Part shown: positions 1 to 10,804 of the stretch, one piece after another
How positions within the stretch are numbered: position 1 is the first letter of the stretch
How the letters are laid out: every line of letters starts with the position of its first letter
NCBI GenBank assembly: GCA_934047225.1
Contig: OW204000.1
Span: 18,804,001-18,868,000, forward strand
DNA length: 64,000 bases
Reading direction: 5' to 3'
DNA from: Ypsolopha sequella
Taxonomy: Eukaryota; Arthropoda; Insecta; Lepidoptera; Ypsolophidae
The notes under the pieces: model-generated
What the model was told of the DNA's origin: nothing
Database searches by the model: none
Seen by the model: only the letters and a program-made list of their open reading frames with translations
Position numbers and translations under genes: made by a program

Positions 1-639
1 CTTTGTCTTATTTGTGCCACTACTAGCGTGACGTCATCAATTTTCTTATCTTCTACGTGCCATCACGTGTACCTGCATCAAAGTTCATCGTCATCCAGTA
101 TCCCAGAATACTTACCGAGTCTTTCGCCAGCGCAAGATCTACAAAATTCGCCGAACGAGACGTCGGACTTGGAGACGTAGAACATTTTGGAGGGAACACG
201 ACAATTTTTGTGAGTCCGTTCCGATTATTCCTTATTCCTATCTTTAAAATCTCAATCCTTATTAGTATAGCTATCACCTATTTGCCTAAGCTTACATTTT
301 TTCATGCCAAAGCTGTTTTATCGCAAAAATCATAAGCATAAGCGTTAGTATAAAGGCAAGCCTTTGTAAACGCCCAAACTATACAAATATTCATCAAACC
401 GCATCTTTATCATTTTTTTGCATAGCCGTAATTAGCTGCTAACACGATCGAGTACCTGTTCCGCTTGCACGGCAGTTGCCTTCGACCTGCAGTGACGCAT
501 TAGCTAACCATCAGAGCATACGCATATCGCTGCGCTGCTGAGATAACAATTAGGTACATTCCTTGAAAATAGTTATTTATTTTGATCTCCGTGTATATTA
601 ACGTAGTGACCGTTACTTGTATACTTTTCCTTTACCACA
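1..639 (+). other. Leader of BEL/Pao element 1
   Basis: Non-coding sequence upstream of the first gag ATG. A matching 5' LTR should lie here or left of the window, but nothing in it resembles the 3' LTR at 4886. A stretch at 187-201 begins TGGAGGG and follows AGAACA, so it could be a primer-binding site just after a diverged LTR end. This is weak because the two LTRs would then hardly match. The two small overlapping reading frames at 53-335 on opposite strands look like chance. Confidence 0.4.
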
Positions 640-2670
640 ATGAGTGAAGAAAAGATCAAGGAGCTTGTTAAAAAACGCGGTAGCTTAAAATCCAAGTTAA
701 CTACTTTTAAATCGTATCTAAACGTTATAAAATGCAGTGATAACTTGAGTGACACGCAAGTGAACGAATTAAAGCTACGTTTGGAAAAAGTTGAAGCCTT
801 ATATGTGCATTTTGACGCGTTACAGACCGAGATCGAGGTCCTGGCGGAAGACAGCGACGAGAGGTATGCGGAAAGAGATCAGTTCGAGTCACAATACTAC
901 AGCATCCTCGCCGAGGGCAGGACTTTGCTGAATAACTACACATCGAAACATTCCATAAATCAGGTGGGCTCTGTGTCGACTTTTTGTGATCACAATGTTA
1001 CTGCAAATTGTAAACAAGAGTCAATTGATTTAGCAAACATAAATTTAGCTTCTTTTTCGGGATCGAATCAAGACTGGCTCGAATACAAAAATACATTCTT
1101 TTCCATTATACACAAAAGTGATCTTGACGACATAAGCAAGTTTCACTATTTGAAACGTTCCCTTAAGGGCTGTGCCGCGGAAGTTATAAGTAATTTAGAT
1201 TTTACAAGTGCAAATTACAGGGAAGCGTGGAGTTTGTTGTGTGACAGGTTTGATAATTCGCGTGTATTAGTCAATAACCACGTTCAAGCGATTTTTAACA
1301 TAGATAAAATACATAAAGAGTCTAGCCACGCCATCCACCATGTGATTGACACTACCAACAAACACCTTCGCGCTCTTTCTACTTTAGGGCAGCCAATTAC
1401 ACACTGGGATACACTTATTATTCAAATTATGTCTAATAAATTAGACGATGTTACAATTAGCAAATGGGAAGAAGAAAGAAATAAAGCTACAACCCCTCCC
1501 ACTTTAAAGGAATTTAAAGATTTTCTTGCTGCTAGGGCAAGAGTTTTAAAGTCGTGCGAGCAGTCAAAGGGCAGTAACAAATCGTATGACATTCCAAAAC
1601 AACATTTTCAACCTAATATGCAAAATAAAATTGCATGTCCCATGTGCAGCGATAAACACTTTCTTTTCACGTGTCCATCTTTTCGAAATCTTAGCGTTGA
1701 ATCACGTATTCGAAAGGCCAATCAAGCCAACGTTTGCTTAAACTGCCTTCGGCCTGGACATTCAAATAATCGCTGCAAATTATCTCATTGCAAGTATTGT
1801 AAGCAAAAACATAATACTCTTTTGCACTTCGATAAAAACACAAATACAGAGAGGGAAAGCAACATTGCCCTTTCCACAAATACAAACATATCCACCTCAG
1901 ACGATAAACACTCTGCTGTTCTCTTATCCACAGCTATGGTGAAGGTTGCGGATCATAAAGGCAGACTGCATGCCGCCAGGCTAATCCTGGACAATGGCTC
2001 CACTGCAAATTTCGTGACACAGCGCCTCTGCGGGAGACTGGGTTTGGTGAGACGAAACACGAGTTCCACTGTGACAGGTATCGACAGTCAGTGTTCTAGT
2101 ACCAATCAGTCTTGTGACCTTACTATCGTATCATCTAACGGTGACTTCAAGGTGAGCATCAGCTGTTACATTCTTGCTGAGATTACACAAGCGTTACCTA
2201 CGACTTACATCGATCTACAAAAAATCCCTATCCCAGCTGGGTTATGCTTAGCGGACCCCTCATTTAACATACCTTCATCAGTAGACATCTTAGTCGGAGC
2301 AGAGATATTTTGGAGCGTCCTAGGATCGTCTTCTATAAATCTAGGAAAAAATCTACCAAAATTACATGAATCCAAGTTTGGCTGGTTGGTGACAGGGTCC
2401 ATGCCTCAGTTAAAACCTAATACTAATACCATCTGTCATTTCGTTCAAAACACTACCGACGTACCAGATTTGTCTCGATTTTGGGAACTTGATGCAGTGT
2501 CATCTCTTCATAGCCTGTCAAAGGAGGAACGAACTTGTGAGGATAGCTTTAAAGCCAATACAATTCGTGATAAAGATGGTCGTTTCATAGTGACAATGCC
2601 TTTAAAGGAGTCCCCTGAAATATTAGGTGATTCTTACCAAATGGCAAAATTACGTTTCCTATCTTTATAA
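640..2670 (+). CDS. BEL/Pao element 1: gag, zinc knuckles and protease (676 aa, ends at an in-frame stop)
   Basis: N-terminal part of a BEL/Pao retrotransposon polyprotein, which would form the particle and process itself. A charged, probably coiled N-terminus (residues 1-100) precedes a gag region of the DUF1759 type (about 130-305). Three zinc-binding clusters follow: CPMC...C at 333, CLNC...GH...C at 366, and CKYC...H at 384. A retropepsin-like domain of the DUF1758 type starts near 425. Its active site reads LDNGS (450-454), with Asn where Thr or Ser is usual, so activity is doubtful. The stop at 2668-2670 is a single TAA in the middle of the polyprotein: the same frame continues immediately with BEL-type sequence. 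The ATG at 640 gives a typical gag N-terminus. Probably a dead copy; it could still act as a non-autonomous element. Confidence 0.85.
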   Translation: MSEEKIKELVKKRGSLKSKLTTFKSYLNVIKCSDNLSDTQVNELKLRLEKVEALYVHFDALQTEIEVLAEDSDERYAERDQFESQYYSILAEGRTLLNNYTSKHSINQVGSVSTFCDHNVTANCKQESIDLANINLASFSGSNQDWLEYKNTFFSIIHKSDLDDISKFHYLKRSLKGCAAEVISNLDFTSANYREAWSLLCDRFDNSRVLVNNHVQAIFNIDKIHKESSHAIHHVIDTTNKHLRALSTLGQPITHWDTLIIQIMSNKLDDVTISKWEEERNKATTPPTLKEFKDFLAARARVLKSCEQSKGSNKSYDIPKQHFQPNMQNKIACPMCSDKHFLFTCPSFRNLSVESRIRKANQANVCLNCLRPGHSNNRCKLSHCKYCKQKHNTLLHFDKNTNTERESNIALSTNTNISTSDDKHSAVLLSTAMVKVADHKGRLHAARLILDNGSTANFVTQRLCGRLGLVRRNTSSTVTGIDSQCSSTNQSCDLTIVSSNGDFKVSISCYILAEITQALPTTYIDLQKIPIPAGLCLADPSFNIPSSVDILVGAEIFWSVLGSSSINLGKNLPKLHESKFGWLVTGSMPQLKPNTNTICHFVQNTTDVPDLSRFWELDAVSSLHSLSKEERTCEDSFKANTIRDKDGRFIVTMPLKESPEILGDSYQMAKLRFLSL

Positions 2671-4860
2671 CGTCGTTTCGAACGCGATCCTGCCTTCAAA
2701 AAGAGCTATACAGACTTCATTAGAGAAGTACCTCTTTCGATTAAAAAGCTTTGGCTTTCATTTTCCGAAACTTTAAGCAAACTCAACACTATTCATATTC
2801 CACGTTGGGTACTCTTAGATAAACCATTATCTTTAGAATTACATACTTTCGTAGATTCTTCAAATTTAGCGTACGCTGGTGTGGTCTACGTAAGGTGTGT
2901 AAGCACGGATGGGACGGTTGGTGTTCGCCTTTTAGTTTCTAAGAATAAGGTAGTGCCAATCAAACCCATCACGACCCCTCGTCTTGAGTTATGCGGGGCG
3001 CTCTTGGGCACAAGACTCTATAAAAAGGTAGTTAATGCATTGACAATAAAATTTGACCATTGCTATTTTTGGTGCGACTCTACTATCGTTTTAGGGTGGT
3101 TGTCTTATTCACAAAACCAACTTAAACAATTTGTACGTAATAGAGTAAACGAGATACAGGAGAGTACCAGTGGTCACAAGTGGAACTACGTGCCGTCGAA
3201 AGAAAACCCGGCAGACCTAGTTTCTCGTGGGGTGAGTGCCGATCAAATCGGCAAGTCCTCGCTTTGGTGGTCCGGTCCTTCGTTCCTACAGCAACCAAAC
3301 GAATTCTGGCCAAAAATGCCAAATGATAACTCTCTGAATGATAAATCTCTCCCAGAAATTGTTCTTGCTACTACCAGTTGTCAAAACAACTTACTAGAGC
3401 TCATACATAAAATATCAGTTTTTTCATTTCTTGTCAGAACCTTTGCAATAATATTGCGCTTTATTGGTATCTGTCGTAGACAAACCATTAAAGGTCCTAT
3501 TTCTGTTTCAGAGTTACAATCTGCACAGATAGTTGTCATGCGTTTAGCACAAAAAGAAATGTTCCCCTTAGAGTACTCTCTACTCGAATCTGGTAAACCA
3601 TTAGCCAGCAAAAATAGACTTCTTGCATTCTCCCCATTTATGGATGAAAATAAAGTAATCCGTGTAGGGGGGCGACTCAATAATTCATACTATAGCTATG
3701 ATGTAAAGCACCCAATAATGCTTTGTGCAAAACATCACGTCACTAAACTTATTTTCATATTGCACCATAAAAGGCTCTTTCACGCAGGACCTCAATTGCT
3801 TTTAGCTAATATCAGACAAACTTACTGGCCATTAGGTGGTAGAAACTTATCTAAAAATACTGTCAAATCGTGTGTCCGATGCTGTAGGTTCAAGGCAACG
3901 CCAATTCAACCGATCATGGGTAATTTACCGAATCCTCGAGTACACCTAGAGTTCCCGTTCCTTGACTCTTCAGTCGACTACGCCGGGCCAGTCTTGATAG
4001 CCGATAGAAAAGGTCGTGGTGCTAAATTAACCAAATCTTATATTGCTATTTTTGTTTGCCTTGCAGTTAAAGCGGTTCACATAGAACTCGTCACAGACCT
4101 CACCAAGGAAGCTTTTCTTGCTGCTCTCTACCGCTTCATATCTCGTCGCGGAAAGACACAAAATATTTTCTGCGATAGAGGAACGTCTTTTGTTGGAGCT
4201 TCTAACGAGCTCCAAAGACTTATGGAAGACTCTTCTTCCGAAATAGCCTCTTCTTTGGTCAATGAAGGGATTAAATTTAACCTTTTGACATCATTTACAC
4301 CTCATATGGGGGGATTATGGGAACGAGCTGTCAGATCTGTCAAGCATCACTTGAGGCGCATACTTTCATTAGCCCATTTGACGTACGAAGAACTGTCTAC
4401 TTGTTTAGCGCAAATAGAAGCTATACTAAATTCCAGACCTCTCACTCCGTTATCTTCAGACCCATCCGACTTCACAGCCCTTACCCCATCTCACTTTCTT
4501 ATAGGACGATCATTAATGTCTGTTCCTCATCCACAGATCACTGACGTGAATATCAGTCGCCTGCAAAGGTTCGAGAGGGTAGAAAAACTCCGACAACACT
4601 TCTGGAACCGATTTTATAATGAGTATATCTCTCTACTTCAGAGAAAGGCGAAATGGCATCGCTCTACAGGAGACCAGCTGAAGGAAGGAATGTTATGTCT
4701 AATTCGAGATCGGAACCAGCCCCCACTTCTTTGGCCTCTCGGAAGAATTGTTGGTATTCATCCGGGATCTGATGGCATCACTAGAATAGTAGACATATCT
4801 ACAAAAAAGGGTGTCATACAAAGGGCATTCAACAACATCTGCCCCCTCCCAACTTCTTGA
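2671..4860 (+). pseudogene. BEL/Pao element 1: pol remnant, RT deleted, RNase H and integrase left
   Basis: Same frame as the upstream gag after the TAA at 2668. The first about 20 codons (to about 2730) match the segment just before the reverse transcriptase. The sequence then jumps directly to the region after it (LWLSFSETL), so the whole RT with its YMDD box is missing although the frame is kept. RNase H follows: FVDSS at about 2850, LELCG, WCDSTI and ENPADLVSR. The integrase has an HHCC zinc finger (HHKRLFH...CVRCC, about 3750-3890). Its DDE residues, numbered from Met 2881, are D366 (SSVDYAG), D432 (FCDRGTSF) and E481 (GGLWERAV). The C-terminus is the usual BEL tail (WPLGRIVGIHPG). The open reading frame from 2881 has 659 codons, so integrase could be intact while replication would need RT in trans. 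Confidence 0.85.
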
Positions 4861-4885
4861 ACTTAACACTTCAACCCTGGGAGCT

Positions 4886-5200
4886 TGTTGGAGACAATCT
4901 TCAAGCCGGTGCGTGACGGGTACCGGCCGCCGTGCGGTTTTAGACTTATTTATAAGTGCGCGCGTTTAATTTATATTCATTCATTCATTCAATAATTCAA
5001 TCAATCATTCTATCTGTCTTCATTCATTCAATCAGCCTTCATTCATTCAATCATTCATTTTTATGTTTAGTCATTCTCTTCTCTCTGCGATCTTGTACAT
5101 ACACGCACGCGACACTATTATCCTTAAAATACAGCACCTAAAATTACACTCCGTTTATTTTACTCCAGCTATCCCGTCAGAACTCCCGTCCAGAACATCT
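4886..5200 (+). repeat. Probable 3' LTR of BEL/Pao element 1
   Basis: Starts TGTTGGAGACA 25 bases after the pol stop, just after a short purine run (GGGAG). This is where a BEL 3' LTR begins. It contains many ATTC/TTCA repeats (about 4975-5060). The right end is not fixed: CCAGAACA near 5199 is a plausible CA end. No second copy is in the window, so neither LTR divergence nor a target duplication can be read. Confidence 0.6.
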
Positions 5201-5240
5201 AGGAACAGCGGGCACTGACACCCCAACGTTATACAGATAT

Positions 5241-5507
5241 TTCACCACAAGCAAATCAGATTGGTCGTCGTACAGTATATTTTTTGCACGGAGGAGGAAA
5301 CTGACAGCTCGTAATAGTGGGAAATGCGCAATTAACTCCTTTGGTGCATGAGCCATTTCACATTGCAACATTAAAAAGTTCGGTGACAATGAAATGGCTC
5401 GATGCAACATAGAAGTTAAAAGCACATTGCCACTATCAGGAACTGTCAGTTTTCTCCTTCGTGTAAAAAATATACTTTACGACGACCAATCTGATTTGCT
5501 TGTGGTT
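5241..5507. mobile_element. Foldback element, arms about 67 bp
   Basis: The sequence 5241-5308 returns in reverse complement at 5443-5507 with a few mismatches (shared core AATCAGATTGGTCGTCGT). A second inner pair, GAGCCATTTCA at 5349 and TGAAATGGCTC at 5390, makes the centre fold too. There is no transposase coding. No target duplication was recognised, so the superfamily is unknown. Confidence 0.75.
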
Positions 5508-6658
5508 TAATAGATATGTTATAGTATTATTCTAATCAGTGGGCTTAATATATATGTAACGTGCAAGTGAATGTTAGTGTGTGACACGTTCTGTCAGGCA
5601 CGCACACTAGCGCAATGTGCACTAGTAGAGGAGATCAAGGACTGTATTAAGGCCCTTAATATCGCCAAATGGGTACTTTCTAAAGCCTACTCCTCTTTAA
5701 TGGCCAAACCAAAAATATTGAAAAAATGTATTATGGATTATCAACTCTAGGACAACATATGCAACATTTTTCTTTTTCGTACCACCAAAACTTCTATATG
5801 AAAAATTGTTTCAACTGAATGGTGTTTTTTTGGCTTGAATTTCCTACTGCTCCTAAGCGGTTTAGGTGATTTAATTAATTTATGCTTTGATAAATAGATA
5901 AACTTGATAGCTATAAATATAAGATAGAATTATTCAATCTAACAATGACGCCCATGTGAAAAGTATTATTTTCTCCTATTTTGCCCTTTCAAGGACGCAG
6001 CGAGCGTCGTAACAGCCACCACGCATTGTGCACTGATTTGAACGTTATTTCAATGTCGTTTCCGTCGATATTCATACAGACAAACATCGAGCTGCTAATT
6101 TGGCGACGGTAATCGCCTTAAACTGTAACGTAACTTTACACATTGTATGGGTAAGGAACATGCTACAATAACGGAATAACAAGACTAGAAGTCTATAGAG
6201 GTACAGAGAAAACACTAGACGTCGGTAGCAAACACATTCGATGAATTTAATATGAGGACGGCATGGTCAGGGAAACGTCCGAGTCAAAACTAGAGCTTGC
6301 GCCATCCCGTGGTGAATTCCTTATTCCGGTTTGAATAAGAATCAAAATGACATGATTTAGGGGATTGCTTTTGGCAACACAAGTGGTAAAGCAGCGATGA
6401 CGTCACGTCTCAGAGCAGGCACAATACGTTTGGCGCAAGTGCGGCACTCGGCATATTACTTCGCGGTTCAAAATGAAAACTGCTGTTTCTGTGTTATGGG
6501 TGTACTATCTAGGTTCATTATTGTGGCTTGTTTACAATTGGTCACCGGCCGAATACCGTCACCTAAATTAGCGTACGTATGTATAATATGATATATCATG
6601 ATGCATGATACATATATGATATAATAAACGGCCAGGAATGGTACGCTAGCATACACAT
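5508..6658. other. Non-coding stretch with one dispersed repeat
   Basis: No coding region supported. It holds the dispersed repeat at 5945-6057 and a short AT palindrome around 6585-6622 (ATATGATATATCATGATGCATG). The 64-residue reading frame at 6397 has no family features. Confidence 0.5.
5945..6057 (+). repeat. Dispersed repeat, inverted copy at 42448-42550
   Basis: The block with TATTATTTTCTCCTATTTTG followed by a GC-richer part and ending AACGTTATTTCAAT is found again in reverse complement at 42448-42550. The match is strong at both ends with differences in the middle. Homology stops abruptly on both sides, so this is probably the conserved part of a short mobile element. Confidence 0.7.
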
Positions 6659-7039
6659 CAGTGGCGTTTTTTAATATTGGCGCCCTAGGCCTGTAAGGTT
6701 TGTCGCCTCATAAAATAACGAGAAAATGTAAAAATAATTCAATTATAAAATAAAATCCAGCAGTGTGTTGATGTGGGCTGATAATGAATAAAAAAACTAA
6801 AAATACCTTACAAACAAATAAACACCTTTTATTTAAATATTTTTCGATAAACAATTTTTTTAAATGCACTCTCAAAAAGTCAAAAACCGATATAACCTTG
6901 GACGAATAAACCAGGTAGGTACCTAACGATTGACAACAAAAGGCGCCCAAAGCTGAGCGTGAGGTGCAGCTTGTGCCGCCCCTCGCAGCCTGCCGCCCCG
7001 GGCCATGGCCCTTTTGGCCCTAGTGTAAATACGCCACTG
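6659..7039. mobile_element. hAT-like non-autonomous element with perfect 8-bp target duplication
   Basis: The element starts CAGTGGCGT and ends ACGCCACTG. It is flanked on both sides by ATACACAT (6651-6658 and 7040-7047), an exact 8-bp duplication as expected for hAT. The terminal inverted repeats are short and imperfect. The right third is GC-rich (GCCGCCCCGGGCC), unlike the AT-rich rest. The 381 bp cannot encode a transposase, so movement would need an enzyme in trans. Confidence 0.9.
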
Positions 7040-7224
7040 ATACACATCTCTATGTACTCGTACGCTAGCATGTTTATTCGAACAGGAAGTGGTTTCCTGT
7101 GAATATATAAAACTCTTCTTTTATAAACATGCTCCAGAATGAGGGATTTATCAAAAAGAGAAAAACAAACAAATTTTAAAATACCCTTGTCGTTCTTTTT
7201 GTGTAAAAAGACTTGTCATCACGA

Positions 7225-7290
7225 TATGAAATCCCGAGGGGGAGTCAGAAGTGTTTCTAAGTGTAAACTCTGAAATGAATTTCACAGCCC
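7225..7290 (-). repeat. Fragment of a SINE body
   Basis: Matches the body seen at 26740-26830 and 62394-62460 (GAGGGGG-GTCAGA... GTGTAAACT-TGAAATG). Only the part near the 3' end is left; it runs directly into an RTE-like fragment. Confidence 0.55.
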
Positions 7291-7294
7291 ACAG

Positions 7295-7490
7295 TTGATA
7301 CCACTGACAGTCCATCCATCAGCCTAGTTCGTCCACTGCTGGCCATAAGCCTTTCCAGGACTTTGCCATTCCCGGCGGTCATCCTGGAAGAATTGCCCAG
7401 ACTCACATACGCTAGGCAGGCGTGTTGGTGAGCGCGGTGCCGGAACCCTCGCACCAGTGACGCCGCTTCCCGTCACCAGTCTGTTCCATA
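7295..7490 (-). mobile_element. 3' end fragment of an RTE-type LINE
   Basis: On the minus strand the sequence reads DDRREWQSPGKAYGQQWTN followed by a stop and ATGGATGG repeats. This is the C-terminus and tail expected of lepidopteran RTE elements. A close copy lies at 33432-33628. The upstream part is shared by the two but is not recognisable RT, so they may be SINEs that borrowed an RTE tail. Confidence 0.65.
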
Positions 7491-7763
7491 TAAGGCCCGG
7501 CTATTAGGGATGGATATACCGCCATCCATCGGTCCCAGGTATGGTGGGCCTCCTGGTTTTTTGTCTGTGAGCTGTCCTCTTACTCTCCCCCGAATTACTT
7601 CGAGGGGGTCACCAAGTAAAATGGTGGTACCTCCACAGTCAAGCCCGATATCATCTCTACCACCTTTTACGATTAGGTATAACGTCCTTAACGTGATGGC
7701 TGGTTAGTTTTTGAGCTTTATTTATTTATTAAAACTCGCGTGGGCTGACAGACATACTAAAAT

Positions 7764-7976
7764 ATTATTACATCCGGCTTGAACACTCACGTGTGATTGT
7801 TGTTGACTATATGCCAACCGTGCAAATAGTCAGTGCCCGTTTGACAACGACGGTGAACGCCGCGTCGTCGTCCTAAGAACGACACTCGCCTTGATAATGC
7901 CGAAATTGTATCGGTGAAACGGTTGGCATATAGTCAACAACAATCATACGTGAGTGTTCAATCCATACGTAATAAT
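7764..7976. mobile_element. Foldback MITE, arms 58 bp
   Basis: Left arm 7764-7821 and right arm 7919-7976 are reverse complements apart from about six bases (shared ATTGTTGTTGACTATATGCC). The 97-bp centre contains a GC-rich block (GCCGCGTCGTCGTCC). AT-rich flanks hide any target duplication. Confidence 0.8.
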
Positions 7977-9028
7977 AATTTATTTATTTATTTGAAAAAA
8001 CAATAAAACATATTTGAACTCGATATAATTTCGGCTCACGTCGAATAGAAGAAAATATTTGACAATAATTTTAATAAATGTGATGACTTGAATAAAGTCT
8101 TTATTTAGTTTAGTTTGTAATATATTTACTTTTAGGTTTTGGTGCGGTTTGTTTGGTATTTTATAAGATTATTTACTTTTAGTTTTAGTATTTTTTTTTC
8201 GTTTAAGTTTTGTTAGAGAGGAAATAAAATAAAGAAGTCTATCGAGTTTAAATATGTTTGACTGTTTTTTTTTATATTCCATGTCATGAAAACGTCAATA
8301 AACTATTCTATTAGTATTATATTCATATCATACACTTAGGATATAGGATATATATGATTCATACAGTCATCCACAGAGCCACAAAATAACCACTTATAGA
8401 ATGTTTACTCCGAATAACTACCGAAAACAGGCGCACGCAAACATAGACGCGTACGTACGTCAATCTCGAAGATACTTGGGTGAATGCCGATACGAAATTC
8501 TGCCGAGATCATCGTATAGTGCGCGCCAATCTTTTAGTCGCCTCTGAAGATAGCCGCACGAGGCGACGCAATAGCCGATTTACGGTGTCAGGGGGACGTT
8601 ACAGGGGCGAGGGCGCGGAGCACACCCGCCTGCGTGCCGCACCACACCCCCCGCTCGCCATTTAGCAGGTGTCAACACTATGCGTTAGTGTTAGTGCTAC
8701 GTCCCTACACTACACACGCGTGCGTTCCATGAAAAGTACATTCGAGGAAAAAAGATAGATCTCCATTGCCATACAACGGTGATAGGATTCTCACCTATTC
8801 GATACAAACCATAATCTGACGCTGAATTATCAAAATAGCAATAAAAAATATTCATTTCATTTATTTCAATCAATACTGAGCACTTAGGGTCTTCTCTATG
8901 AATTTGACTGTATAAATTAATGCATAGACCTAGGATATGAATTAATGTAAACTTGTATACCACTAACATAAGAACATACCTATATAATATAAGATACAAT
9001 ATAAACTAAATCGATTAGTTTATTTTAT
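7977..9028. other. Non-coding stretch with a composite repeat
   Basis: About 8380-8520 is an unbroken version of a repeat whose two halves lie apart and inverted at 28441-28850. The 61-residue reading frame at 8480 crosses this repeat and a GC-rich run and is judged spurious. No gene was seen in the rest. Confidence 0.5.
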
Positions 9029-9235
9029 ACTAAGTTTTGCACCGCGGCTTCGCCCGCGCTGTTTTCGTTTGCATTTTTCCGGGATAAAAAAAAATCACGT
9101 CGTTCCGTTGCTCCGTTGCTACGTGAAAGAAGGACAAACTAACAAACCATCAAACACTCTTTGGCATTTATAATAGGGGTACGGAGGTACGGATGATGTG
9201 TTTATATTATATGATAATAAATATGATGATTTTTG
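9029..9235 (-). mobile_element. Helitron-like non-autonomous end
   Basis: On the minus strand the 3' end is the hairpin CGCGGGCGAAGCCGCGG, a short spacer and a CTTAGT version of the CTAGT terminus typical of lepidopteran Helitrons. The same family occurs at 11944, 12166 and 15818. The far end is not fixed. Confidence 0.55.
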
Positions 9236-9374
9236 TCATTTCAAATCTAATACCAAAATGATGCAGTGTGTATTTCTGTGCATTTATTATAAACTATCTC
9301 TATGCTCCAGACCCTCTGTGGGAGGAACGTAGACAACATCCTCGACTACCCTCACTTAAGGTGAGCCATCCCGC

Positions 9375-9566
9375 TCAGCTGCCATATAAATGCTTTAGGT
9401 GTTTGCACATATCTTTATATATATGTTTCCCTTCTCCCCCCAAACCGCACTCCGACCCGTCTCTCATCAAGAGGTGCAAGATGGCGAGATATTCAAAAAG
9501 CGCCGAATTAGTGAAATGGTTACAGGTTAAACTGTTTTCCATGAAACGGTAACTGTTTATTTATAG
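9375..9566 (+). repeat. Dispersed repeat, inverted partner at 15098-15320
   Basis: The blocks GCTGCCATATAAATGCTTTA, CATATCTTTATATATATG, CGCACTCCGACCCGTCTCTC and the end ACGGTAACTGTTTATTTATA recur in reverse complement at 15098-15320, with one extra segment there. The two copies are about 5.5 kb apart and diverged. The small reading frames crossing both are not conserved. Confidence 0.7.
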
Positions 9567-9968
9567 TTATAAGTACTCATACTAAATGTATGGGAATGTT
9601 TAATGTCAAAATTTTGGATACTTTTCGTTTGATTTTTAAAAAGTTATTGATGTAATTTTACTGATTAGGTAACATACTTTCGATATCAGTTTAAATTTTT
9701 TCGATATCTTTAATAGTTACGGAATAATCGCCTGGTCACACTTAACGATTACAGCCTGTATAGCAGCTGAGCGGGAGGGCCCACCTTACGGCTGCATCTT
9801 GAATTCCAACTTGAAGTACCTTTATGGCTGATAGCTTTGAGAAACTTCGTGAACCGTGGAACATTTCATATTCCTATTAGATGTTTATTGAAGCGAACTC
9901 ATCTTGTTTTAGTTTGCTATTCATTCAAAAGTAGCCCTGCGGAAATACTAATACAATCAATAAAAACA

Positions 9969-10437
9969 TTTGTGTCGATTCGGCGTAACACGAATTAATT
10001 TATTTGACAGGACTAACCTTATTTTACATGATGAATAGATTCACTTGCACTCGTTCACAGTTAAAAACTAATTTATCCCGACCGGTTTCGGTTTTACACC
10101 ATCATCAAGGGTTTATATAAGCTAACTTGGAAGTTATTCCGTGCAATAAATGATGTAATAAAAATTGCACGGAATAACTTCCAAGTTAGCTTATATAAAC
10201 CCTTGATGATGGTGTAAAACCGAAACCGGTCGGGTTAAATTAGTTTTGAACTGTGAAACGAGTGCAAGTGAATATATTCATCATGTTTTTATCCAAGTTT
10301 CACCAAGTGCTGACAGTCGCAAGTATTAATCAACCTTATTTTAAGCGTCCTGTTTTCTTTATCGAAAAGACAAGGCTTAAATTAAGTTTAGTCTTGTCAA
10401 ATAAGTTAAGATGTGCTACACCGAATCGACAAAATTA
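9969..10437. mobile_element. Double inverted-repeat element with 122-bp inner hairpin arms
   Basis: The inner arms 10026-10147 and 10164-10286 are near-perfect reverse complements (over 70 bp without a break around the CCGACCGGTTTCGG block) with a 16-base loop. Outside them a second pair, 9969-10025 and about 10376-10437 (TGTCGATTCGG, TTATTTGACA-GACTAA), is also inverted but more diverged. About 89 bases (10287-10375) are present only on the right. Either this is one long-TIR MITE with an insertion, or a hairpin sits in an older element. No coding. Confidence 0.8.
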
Positions 10438-10530
10438 TTAACTTTCAGAGTCGATTTTTTTTAATGAATACTTTTAAAATGATATTTACTTCTCTGACCG
10501 ATCTTGGTCGAAGACGAAATACCTACTTAT

Positions 10531-10804
10531 ATAGGGTGAAATTTAATCAACCGCCTGAATTCACACTGGAGACTCGGTTAGTGATCAGGAACAATGTTGA
10601 ACGTCCAGTAAGGTGAAATTAGAAAAACATTTTTTTTTGCTCCTGTACTGTCTATACTAGGATTTGTAATTGAACTAGTCCAGTGTGAATGGAAGCAAAA
10701 ATTTTTTTTACTATTTCCAAGAAAGTGGTAAATGAACTTCGTTCCTGATCACTAGCCGAGTCTCCAGTATGAATTCAGGCGGTTGATTAAATTTCACTTT
10801 GTAT
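10531..10804. mobile_element. Foldback MITE of the (TA)CAAGGTGA family, copy 1
   Basis: Ends ATAGGGTGAAATTTAATC and its diverged inverse enclose arms of about 62 bp that contain CCGCCTGAATTCA and GGAGACTCGG. It is related to the copies at 17932, 34488/41758 and, by its ends, to the long elements ending near 19745 and 50162. Confidence 0.7.

Noticed and set aside
1..330. Overlapping 74- and 92-codon frames on opposite strands
   Set aside because: Both lie in the BEL leader and show no family features.
8480..8665. 61-codon frame with Arg-rich sequence
   Set aside because: Crosses a dispersed repeat and a GC-rich run; no domain, no start context, not kept in the repeat's other copy.
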